This document shows positions 1-5,743 of a stretch of DNA of 5,956 nucleotides, in pieces. The DNA is from Gallionellaceae bacterium (GTDB lineage Bacteria > Pseudomonadota > Gammaproteobacteria > Burkholderiales > Gallionellaceae). Numbering within the stretch: position 1 is the first letter of the stretch; each line of letters begins with the position of its first letter. The stretch is taken from positions 1-5,956 of the forward strand of contig DMCN01000115.1 in assembly GCA_003445795.1 (NCBI GenBank). The letters are read 5' to 3'. The notes below the pieces were generated by a model that saw nothing but the letters and a program-made list of their open reading frames with translations, was not told the origin of the DNA and did not search any database. Made by a program: the position numbers and the translations under genes.

Positions 1-1013
1 TTGTCGGCCTTGATGAACAGGCCGGCGGCTTCGAGGTCAGCGCAGATCTGCTTGCGCGCGGCGAAGCGATCCATGCCCTGATATTGTTTGGGCGCGTGTT
101 CGTTGATCTTTGCATCCAACGTGAGGATGGAGATCATTTCCAGTTTATGACGTTGACCGACTGCATAGTCGTTGAAGTCATGCGCGGGTGTGACCTTCAC
201 CACGCCGGTGCCGAATTCCTTGTCCACGTAGTCATCGGCGATGACGGGGATGGTGCGGTCGCACAGCGGCAGCGTGACCTGTTTGCCGATGAGATGCTTG
301 TAGCGCTCGTCTTCCGGATGCACCATCACCGCCACGTCGCCCAGCATGGTCTCGGGGCGGGTGGTCGCCACCACCAGATGGCCGGAGCCGTCCGCCAGCG
401 GATACTGGATGTGGTACATGAAACCGTCTTCTTCCTCCTGCACCACTTCGAGGTCGGAGACGGCGGTGTGCAGTTTCGGGTCCCAGTTCACCAGACGCTT
501 GCCGCGATAGATCAGGCCTTCGTTGAACAGGCGCACGAAGGTCTCGGTGACGGTCTTGTTCAGCGCCGGGTCCATGGTGAAGCGCTCGCGCGACCAGTCG
601 GGCGAAGTGCCGAGACGGCGCATCTGCTTGGTGATGGTATTGCCGGAATATTCCTTCCACTCCCACACCTTCTCGATGAACTTATCGCGGCCGAGGTCGT
701 GGCGCGAGATCTTCTGTGCATCGAGCTGACGTTCGACCACGATCTGCGTGGCGATGCCCGCATGGTCGGTACCCGGTTGCCACAGCGTGTTGTCGCCCTT
801 CATGCGGTGGTAGCGCGTGAGCGCATCCATCAGCGTCTGGTTGAAACCGTGCCCCATGTGCAGCGTGCCGGTGACGTTGGGCGGCGGTAATTGGATGCAG
901 AAATTCTCTTTCTTCGAGCTGTCGAGTCCGGCCTTGAAGTATCCGGCATTCTCCCAAGTGGGGTACCAGCGGGCTTCGATGTCCTTGGGGTCAAAACTTT
1001 TTGCGAGTTCCAT
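1..1013 (-). CDS. valS: Valyl-tRNA synthetase, N-terminal part (cut by window edge)
   Basis: Class I aminoacyl-tRNA synthetase that joins valine to tRNA-Val in the cytoplasm and hydrolyses mischarged threonine. Only the first 337 codons are present, about a third of the roughly 900-950 residues usual for the family. Seen in the translation: an N-terminus MELAKSFDPKDIEARWYPTW typical of ValRS; the class I HIGH motif as HMGH at residues 52-55 inside PPPNVTGTLHMGHG; GTDHAGIATQ at 81-90; and the start of the CP1 editing domain, with TTRPET at 217-222 and the GTG..TPAHDFNDY block at about 268-283, including the conserved editing aspartate at 279. The frame is intact to the edge; the KMSKS loop and anticodon-binding domain lie outside. 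The ATG at 1011-1013 fits the family N-terminus, although no strong Shine-Dalgarno precedes it. It is the third gene of pepA-holC-valS, separated from holC by 167 bp that may carry its own promoter. The identification is secure. Confidence 0.97.
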   Translation of the reverse strand, partial: MELAKSFDPKDIEARWYPTWENAGYFKAGLDSSKKENFCIQLPPPNVTGTLHMGHGFNQTLMDALTRYHRMKGDNTLWQPGTDHAGIATQIVVERQLDAQKISRHDLGRDKFIEKVWEWKEYSGNTITKQMRRLGTSPDWSRERFTMDPALNKTVTETFVRLFNEGLIYRGKRLVNWDPKLHTAVSDLEVVQEEEDGFMYHIQYPLADGSGHLVVATTRPETMLGDVAVMVHPEDERYKHLIGKQVTLPLCDRTIPVIADDYVDKEFGTGVVKVTPAHDFNDYAVGQRHKLEMISILTLDAKINEHAPKQYQGMDRFAARKQICADLEAAGLFIKAD

Positions 1014-1054
1014 TGCGGTCTTTACGTGTGAGTGTGGTGCGTCGGAAAGGCGGG

Positions 1055-1084
1055 ATTATACAGGGCACGGGGTGGACACGTCTT
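1055..1084 (-). promoter_or_regulatory. Possible sigma70-like promoter for valS
   Basis: Read on the minus strand, 1060-1055 is a perfect TATAAT. An 18-nt spacer separates it from AAGACG (1084-1079), which matches only about three of the six bases of TTGACA, so the -35 is poor. Transcription would start near 1048 and give a leader of about 35 nt before the valS ATG. A separate valS promoter would make sense because the 167-bp gap and its hairpins set valS apart from holC. The call rests mainly on the -10 box and is tentative. Confidence 0.35.
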
Positions 1085-1153
1085 TGGTCCCCGCAAGGGG
1101 GAGGCCGACGGGTGCCCAACGGCTACGCCGTTACCCGTTCGCTCTGCCCACCC
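1070..1153. repeat. Structured intergenic inverted-repeat element between holC and valS
   Basis: This fills most of the 167-bp gap between valS and holC. Three nested pairings are visible. The outer ends are GGGTGG (1070-1075) and CCACCC (1148-1153). A small stem CCCC (1089-1092)/GGGG (1097-1100) encloses GCAA. A strong arm has AACGGC (1118-1123)/GCCGTT (1127-1132) around the loop TAC, continued by ACGGGT (1108-1113)/ACCCGT (1133-1138), giving 12 pairs with a 4-nt bulge (1114-1117). No T-run follows the arm on either strand, so it does not look like an intrinsic terminator. The shape resembles REP/BIME-type dispersed intergenic repeats, but with one copy in view that is inference. It could also act as an mRNA structure in a pepA-holC-valS transcript. 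Confidence 0.5.
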
Positions 1154-1180
1154 AGCAAACTTGATTTCAGGTCTTGATTG

Positions 1181-1600
1181 TTAAGCCTTGCGCAGGTCGA
1201 AATGACGCAACTCGTAGCCGCGATCCTTGTAAAACTTGTAGCGATCTCGACCAAGCTTGGCATCCGTATCGTCCTGGCTGACGATCTCGATGACCCGTTC
1301 GAAGCGGCTGAAGAAGGGCAGACATTCATCGTGCAGGCTGATGAGCAGCTCGGAATGCGGGAAGGTCTCGTCGCGGCCGATGACCACGGGCATGGTTGCT
1401 GCATCGGCCTCATGACTGTGGCAGTGTGGCATGAAGGCGGTGGCGGGGAAGTGCCACAACAGTTGGTCCAGTTTGTGGGCGGTGGCTTCGTCCGGCGCGT
1501 GCAGCAGCACGCGCAGGCCGTTCTGCATCGCCTTCTGGCTCAGCTGGCAAGCGGTGCGCAGTTTGTCATCCGAGCCTGTATAGAAATCTACCTTGGTCAC
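1181..1600 (-). CDS. holC: DNA polymerase III subunit chi
   Basis: Chi subunit of the DNA polymerase III holoenzyme; in E. coli it links the clamp loader, through psi (HolD), to the C-terminal tail of SSB. The product is 139 residues, close to the E. coli length of 147. Family features seen: the N-terminal TKVDFYTG strand; LLWHFPATAFMPH at 47-59, matching the E. coli LWARPAESFVPH segment; LLISL at 85-89; and the C-terminal RDRYKFYKDRGY at 118-129, matching the RERYKAYRVAGF region that forms the SSB-tail site. The start is GTG (1598-1600). It overlaps the pepA TGA as GTGA, and no other start keeps the conserved N-terminus, so translation is probably coupled to pepA; no clear Shine-Dalgarno is visible. 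The pepA-holC-valS order is the same as in E. coli. Many betaproteobacteria have no readily detected HolD, so the psi partner here is unknown. Confidence 0.93.
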   Translation of the reverse strand: MTKVDFYTGSDDKLRTACQLSQKAMQNGLRVLLHAPDEATAHKLDQLLWHFPATAFMPHCHSHEADAATMPVVIGRDETFPHSELLISLHDECLPFFSRFERVIEIVSQDDTDAKLGRDRYKFYKDRGYELRHFDLRKA

Positions 1601-3084
1601 TTGGCTGCCGTGCGGTTAATCAGGAACTGCGTGAGCAGCGGCACCGGACGTCCGGTTGCGCCCTTGTCCTTGCCCGACTTGTTGGCCGTGCCCGCGATGT
1701 CCAGATGCGCCCAGCGGTATTCCTTGGTGAAGCGCGCCAGGAAGCAGGCTGCGGTGATGGCGCCGCCTGCGCGGCCGCCGATGTTCGCCATGTCGGCGAA
1801 GTTGCTGTCCAGCAGCGGCTGGTAGTCTTCCCACAGCGGCAATTGCCACACGCGGTCATGCGACTGTTCGCCCGCAACGAGCAGTTCCTTGGCGAGCTTG
1901 TCTTCGTTGGCGAACATGCCGCTGGCGATATTGCCCAGTGCGATCACGCAGGCGCCGGTGAGGGTGGCGATGTCGATCACGGTATCGGGCTTGAACTTGG
2001 CGGTGTAGGTCAGCGCGTCGCACAGGATGAGGCGGCCTTCGGCATCTGTGTTGAGGATCTCGATGGTCTGGCCGGACATGGAAGTGACGATGTCGCCGGG
2101 CTTGGTGGCGGTGCCGCTGGGCATGTTCTCGCAAGTCGGGATCACACCGACCACGTTGATCGGCAGCCCCATCTCGGCGATGGCCTGCAGTGTGCCGAGC
2201 ACGGTGCCAGCGCCGCTCATGTCGTACTTCATCTCATCCATGTCGGCGCCGGGTTTCAGCGAGATGCCGCCGGTATCGAAGGTGATGCCCTTGCCGACCA
2301 GCGCGATGGGAGCCTGGGTCTTCGCCGCACCGGTGTATTGCAGTGTGATGAGCTTGGGCGGCTGCACGCTGCCGCGCGTGACGGAGAGGAAGGAGCCCAT
2401 GCCGAGCTGCTCCATGTCCTTCTTCTCCAGCACGGTGGTCTTGATGCTTTTGTGCGCCTTGGACAGCGCCAGCGCCTTGGCGGCGAGGTAGCTTGGGGTG
2501 CAGATGTTGGCGGGCAGATTGCCAAGGTCCTTGGTCAGCTCCATGCCTCGCGCGACGGCGGCGGCCTGGGCTATGGTGTTCTTGAGTGGAGTGGCCGGTT
2601 TGTCCAGCGTGACGAAGGTGACTTGCTTCAGCGTCGCCGCTTTGGCTGGTTTGCTCTTCAGGCTGTCGGCGCGGTAGGCACCGTCGGCGGCCGCGATCAC
2701 GGCCTGCTTCAGCACCCAGCTCGCATCCTTGCCGACGCCGTCGTCGGTGATGAACAGCACGGCGTCCTTAGCCGAGGTGGCATGCAGCGCCTTGAAGGTG
2801 GCGCGCAGGATGTCCACGCTGCTGCGGTTGTCCAGTTCGGCGGGCTTGCCCAGTCCGACCAGCAGCACGCGCTCGGCCAGTACGCCGGGTAGTTTGTGCA
2901 GCAGCAATGTGGAGGTGGATTTGCCGCTCATGTCGCCGCGGGCGATGACATCGCTGAGCGCGTGCTTGGCAGCCTTGTCGAGCACTTGCGCCGCTTTCGA
3001 CAGTTTGCCGCCGTCGAACACGCCGACCACCACGCAACCGCTCTTCAGTTTTTCCGGACTGCCTTGTTTTATGCTAAATTCCAC
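1597..3084 (-). CDS. pepA: Leucyl aminopeptidase (M17, PepA-type)
   Basis: Cytoplasmic two-metal aminopeptidase that removes N-terminal residues, with preference for leucine, in peptide turnover; the E. coli homologue is a hexamer that also binds DNA (Xer recombination at cer, carAB control). The product is 495 residues against 503 in E. coli and is collinear with it from the first residues (MEFSIKQGSPEK). Residues 1-165 or so form the N-terminal domain and the rest is the catalytic domain. All expected active-site residues are present: metal ligands K265, D270, D288, D347 and E349, and catalytic K277 and R351, within VGKGITFDTGG, KYDMSGAG and the M17 signature NTDAEGRL (345-352). The start is GTG (3082-3084), supported by a strong Shine-Dalgarno six bases upstream and by the family N-terminus. 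It overlaps holC by 4 bp and diverges from lptF across 34 bp. DNA binding by this homologue is not shown by the sequence. Confidence 0.97.
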   Translation of the reverse strand: MEFSIKQGSPEKLKSGCVVVGVFDGGKLSKAAQVLDKAAKHALSDVIARGDMSGKSTSTLLLHKLPGVLAERVLLVGLGKPAELDNRSSVDILRATFKALHATSAKDAVLFITDDGVGKDASWVLKQAVIAAADGAYRADSLKSKPAKAATLKQVTFVTLDKPATPLKNTIAQAAAVARGMELTKDLGNLPANICTPSYLAAKALALSKAHKSIKTTVLEKKDMEQLGMGSFLSVTRGSVQPPKLITLQYTGAAKTQAPIALVGKGITFDTGGISLKPGADMDEMKYDMSGAGTVLGTLQAIAEMGLPINVVGVIPTCENMPSGTATKPGDIVTSMSGQTIEILNTDAEGRLILCDALTYTAKFKPDTVIDIATLTGACVIALGNIASGMFANEDKLAKELLVAGEQSHDRVWQLPLWEDYQPLLDSNFADMANIGGRAGGAITAACFLARFTKEYRWAHLDIAGTANKSGKDKGATGRPVPLLTQFLINRTAAK

Positions 3085-3087
3085 GCG

Positions 3088-3096
3088 CCTCTCCTC
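3088..3096 (-). promoter_or_regulatory. Ribosome binding site that fixes the pepA GTG start
   Basis: On the minus strand this reads GAGGAGAGG. Its GAGGAG core (3096-3091) sits six bases before the GTG at 3084-3082. It is the clearest Shine-Dalgarno in the window and supports the non-ATG start. An ATG just upstream (3098-3096) is out of frame with pepA. Confidence 0.75.
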
Positions 3097-3118
3097 ATTA
3101 ATCTCAGAATTGTCTCCG

Positions 3119-4252
3119 ATGACGGATTATCCGCAATCCCTGCCACTAAAGTCAAAGAAGCCGCGTCTGCACGGCATCTTTTACTGGTCGCTGGTGCGCG
3201 AGTTCGCCAGCACGGGGTTGCTGGTGTCCGCCATTCTGCTCGGTATCGTCGTGTTCACGCAGCTGATCCGTTTCCTGGGTGAGTCGGTCAGCGGCTTGCT
3301 GGCGGTGGAGGGCGTGATGGCGATGCTGGGTTTCAGCGCGCTGAATTACCTGCCTGTGCTGCTTTCCATCAGTCTGTTCCTTTCGGTGTTGCTCACATTG
3401 ACCCGCTGCTATCGCGATAGCGAGATGGTGGTGTGGTTCTCTTCCGGTATCGGGCTGACGCGCTGGATACGCCCGGTGCTGGGTTATGCCGTTCCGGCTT
3501 CGCTGTTGATCGCCCTGCTCAGCCTGGTGTTATCGCCATGGGCGATGTCCAGGGCAGATGAGTACAAGCGCAGACTGGAGAGCCGGGACGATGTGGCTGC
3601 CGCGACGCCGGGGGCGTTCCGCGAGTCCAAGCATGCGGATCGCGTGTTCTTCCTGGAAGAGGTCGACACCGAGAAGCGGCGGGTCAGAAATATCTTCGTG
3701 CGTTCTGTGCAGAACGGCAGGGATGGCACTATGGTGGCCAAGGAGGGTTATCAGGAGACCGCGCCCAACGGTGACCGCTTCCTGGTGATGATCAACGGGG
3801 CACGTTACGAGGGTGTTCCAGGTCAGGCTGATTTTCGCGTCGTCGAATTTGATCGCTATGCCATGCGCATCGAACCGGCGGAGTTGCGCCAGGAGACTCC
3901 CAACCTGAAAGCCTATTCGACGCTATATCTGATTCGGAATCCGACCGCGTGGAATCTGGCGGAGCTGGAGTGGCGCATCGGTTTGCCGCTCAGCGCTTTG
4001 ATCCTGGCGCTGCTGGCGATCCCGTTGAGTTATGTGAATCCGCGTGCAGGACGCTCGCTCAACCTGATCACCGCCGTGGTGATCTATATGTTCTACAACA
4101 ATATGATCAGCGTGACCAACTCCTGGGTCGGGCGCGGCAAGCTTGATGCAACTATCGGCTTGCTGAGCATCCACCTGCTGATGTTCATCGTGCTGCTGGC
4201 GCTGTTCTATCACCGCACCTCGGTCACCGCCTGGCGAAAGTTGAAACGATGA
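3119..4252 (+). CDS. lptF: LPS export system permease LptF
   Basis: Inner-membrane permease subunit of LptB2FG, the ABC transporter that extracts lipopolysaccharide from the inner membrane and passes it to LptC/LptA. The product is 377 residues (E. coli 366). Seen: three N-terminal membrane segments (about 33-53, 72-95, 116-140), a periplasmic beta-rich domain (about 141-275), then three more segments (about 286-304, 313-330, 345-364). The coupling-helix region YRDSEMVVWFSSGIG (98-112) carries E102, aligned with the E. coli LptF glutamate at the LptB interface. PLSYVNPRAGR (302-312) is a further family block. The ATG at 3119 is chosen because no other in-frame ATG fits. It gives about 18 extra basic or polar residues before the usual N-terminus, and no Shine-Dalgarno is visible. 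Its own promoter is not clear; TATGCT at 3070-3075 is a weak -10 candidate inside pepA. It overlaps lptG by ATGA. Confidence 0.93.
   Translation: MTDYPQSLPLKSKKPRLHGIFYWSLVREFASTGLLVSAILLGIVVFTQLIRFLGESVSGLLAVEGVMAMLGFSALNYLPVLLSISLFLSVLLTLTRCYRDSEMVVWFSSGIGLTRWIRPVLGYAVPASLLIALLSLVLSPWAMSRADEYKRRLESRDDVAAATPGAFRESKHADRVFFLEEVDTEKRRVRNIFVRSVQNGRDGTMVAKEGYQETAPNGDRFLVMINGARYEGVPGQADFRVVEFDRYAMRIEPAELRQETPNLKAYSTLYLIRNPTAWNLAELEWRIGLPLSALILALLAIPLSYVNPRAGRSLNLITAVVIYMFYNNMISVTNSWVGRGKLDATIGLLSIHLLMFIVLLALFYHRTSVTAWRKLKR
3126..3155 (-). promoter_or_regulatory. Likely sigma70-type promoter for pepA-holC(-valS)
   Basis: On the minus strand, TTGACT (3155-3150; five of six to consensus) and GATAAT (3131-3126; five of six) are 18 bases apart. 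The predicted start is near 3119, giving a leader of about 35 nt that contains the strong pepA Shine-Dalgarno. Both boxes lie within the first dozen codons of the divergent lptF gene, so they are also coding sequence. RNA polymerase bound here would cover the lptF translation start and could interfere with lptF transcription. The assignment is by eye only. Confidence 0.6.
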
Positions 4253-5325
4253 GACTGTTGACCAGATACTTGTCGCGGGAGATCTATTTCAGCGTCGCGC
4301 TGGTGTTCGCCGCGCTCATCATGCTGTTCGCGCTGCTCGATCTGATCAACGAACTGAATTCGATGGGGCGCGGAGACTACCGGCTGGGTTATGTGTTGCT
4401 GTTCGTGGTACTCACCATTCCCGGGCATGTGTATGAGCTGTTCCCGGTCGCGGTATTGATCGGTACCATCTTTGCCATGGTGCAGATGGCGGCCAATTCG
4501 GAATTGACCGTGTATCGCAGCTCCGGCGTGTCGCTCAAGCAGATGATCAGGGCGCTGCTCAGGATCGCCGCGCCGCTGGTGGTGATGTGCTTTCTGATCG
4601 GCGAGTTTATTGCCCCACCGAGTGAACGCATGGCGCAGCAGTTGCGCCTGAAGGCGCAGAATGCGCAGGTCTCGCTGAAGGAGTTCCGCTCCGGCGTATG
4701 GGTCAAGGACGAGCGCAGCTTCATCAATGTGAAGAGCGTGCTGCCGGACACCTCGCTGCTGGACGTGAGTATCTATGAGTTCGACGAGCGCTACCACCTG
4801 CGCAGTATCATTGTCGCCGAGCATGCCGAATATCTCGAGGAGTCGCGCTGGCGGCTGGAGGGGATCAGGGAGACGCGCTTCGAGAAGCAGGGGGCGGTCA
4901 CCGATAACCGCCCGCAAGCGGAATGGCGCTCATCCCTGAACCCGGACATCCTGAGCGTGTTGCTGGTCGTGCCCGAGCAGATGTCGGCATGGCACCTTTT
5001 TCAATACACCGCGCATCTGCGCGAGAACCACCAGAAGACCGTGCGCTACGAGATCGCGATGTGGAACAAGTTGGTCTACCCGTTTGCGGTACTGGTGATG
5101 ATGTTGTTGGCGCTGCCGTTCTCGGCCTACCAGCGGCGTGAGGGAGGCATCAGTGGCAAGATATTCATGGGCATCGTGCTGGGATTGAGTTTTCACTTCA
5201 TCGGCAGGCTGTTCGCCAACATGGGCGCGCTGAACGACTGGTCGCCGGTGTTGAGTGCCACGGCGATGAGCTGGCTGTTCCTGGGGCTGGCGATGTGGAT
5301 GCTCTGGCGCACAGAGCGCAGGTGA
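4249..5325 (+). CDS. lptG: LPS export system permease LptG
   Basis: Second permease subunit of the LptB2FG lipopolysaccharide extractor, partner of LptF in the inner membrane. The product is 358 residues, matching the usual length (E. coli 360). Visible parts: three membrane segments (about 13-33, 57-80, 103-123), a periplasmic domain (about 125-270) that contains GVWVKDERSFINV (149-161), and three C-terminal segments (about 274-292, 304-325, 332-353). NSELTVYRSSGVS at 83-95 is the coupling-helix region; E85 aligns with the conserved LptB-facing glutamate. GEFIAPPSE (118-126) and YEIAMWNKLVYPFAVLVMMLLALPF (267-291) are further family blocks. The ATG at 4249 overlaps the lptF stop as ATGA, so the two subunits are probably translationally coupled. 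lptB, lptC and lptA are not in view. The stop lies one base from the stop of the converging gene. Confidence 0.95.
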   Translation: MRLLTRYLSREIYFSVALVFAALIMLFALLDLINELNSMGRGDYRLGYVLLFVVLTIPGHVYELFPVAVLIGTIFAMVQMAANSELTVYRSSGVSLKQMIRALLRIAAPLVVMCFLIGEFIAPPSERMAQQLRLKAQNAQVSLKEFRSGVWVKDERSFINVKSVLPDTSLLDVSIYEFDERYHLRSIIVAEHAEYLEESRWRLEGIRETRFEKQGAVTDNRPQAEWRSSLNPDILSVLLVVPEQMSAWHLFQYTAHLRENHQKTVRYEIAMWNKLVYPFAVLVMMLLALPFSAYQRREGGISGKIFMGIVLGLSFHFIGRLFANMGALNDWSPVLSATAMSWLFLGLAMWMLWRTERR

Positions 5326-5326
5326 G

Positions 5327-5743
5327 TCAGCGCGAGGGCGTGTCGGGCTGAACTGCGCTGGCTGCCTGACTGGCCTGCTGCTCCCGTACCATCTGTTTCA
5401 CAGTCTCGCGTTTCTCGGCGGGCACCTTGCTGAACGCTTCGAACTTCTCCCTTGCGCGCACACGTTGTGCCGGTGTCAGTTTGCTCCACTTGTCCAGTTG
5501 TTCGCGCAGCCGTTGCTGTTTTTCCGGGGCAAGGTCGGGGTAATGCTCGGCGATGCCCAGCAGGTTCTGCTGTTCTTCCTTCGGTAATTCGTTCCATGTG
5601 CTTGCGAACGGGGTGAGGATATCCTGCTGGCGGCTGTCCAGCTTTTCCCAGGGTTGCGCAGGGGCGGACAAGGCGATCATCGACAGTGCCAAGCCGATCA
5701 GCAGGCGGACAGGGATGGACATGGAATCAGTCGACATAGACAT
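5327..5743 (-). CDS. Secreted DUF3106-like helical-repeat protein
   Basis: Function unknown. The sequence resembles DUF3106 proteins of Betaproteobacteria, recognised from memory of the family. From the first ATG it has 138 residues: a short n-region with R13, a hydrophobic stretch LLIGLALSMIALSA (14-27), and a likely signal peptidase I site after APA (27-29), giving a small periplasmic protein of about 109 residues. The mature part is charged and probably all-helical. It has five units in strict 18-residue register: aromatics at 32, 50, 68, 86 and 104, each followed three residues later by L or V (35, 53, 71, 89, 107). The start is uncertain: ATGs occur at 5743, 5737 and 5722, none with a good Shine-Dalgarno. 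The 5722 start lies four bases after the upstream stop and would leave a compact signal peptide. It follows the DUF3619-like gene, probably in one operon, and converges on lptG. Confidence 0.82.
   Translation of the reverse strand: MSMSTDSMSIPVRLLIGLALSMIALSAPAQPWEKLDSRQQDILTPFASTWNELPKEEQQNLLGIAEHYPDLAPEKQQRLREQLDKWSKLTPAQRVRAREKFEAFSKVPAEKRETVKQMVREQQASQAASAVQPDTPSR

Noticed and set aside
84..890. Plus-strand open frame opposite valS
   Set aside because: It is antisense to conserved ValRS motifs, is histidine- and arginine-rich like a shadow frame, and has no recognisable domain.
1108..1138. Hairpin as a rho-independent terminator of holC
   Set aside because: The stem is strong, but no run of T follows it on the minus strand, and the sequence after it is C-rich.
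1014..1180. Possible small gene in the gap before valS
   Set aside because: Frames crossing the gap run into valS or holC antisense and have no Shine-Dalgarno or conserved-looking product; inverted repeats dominate the stretch.
1705..2892. Long plus-strand open frame (395 codons) opposite pepA
   Set aside because: It lies wholly antisense to a complete, motif-confirmed pepA. Its composition (runs of G, A, H, V, D, Q) is typical of an antisense shadow in GC-rich DNA, and it has no recognisable domain.
2729..3118. Upstream extension of the lptF frame into pepA
   Set aside because: The frame is open by chance opposite pepA. The extension is low-complexity S/T/L-rich and unlike any LptF N-terminus; the ATG at 3119 fits the gene boundary.
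4210..4917. Minus-strand open frame opposite lptG
   Set aside because: It overlaps most of lptG in antisense and is rich in H, Q and R with no family resemblance; the lptG frame explains the region.
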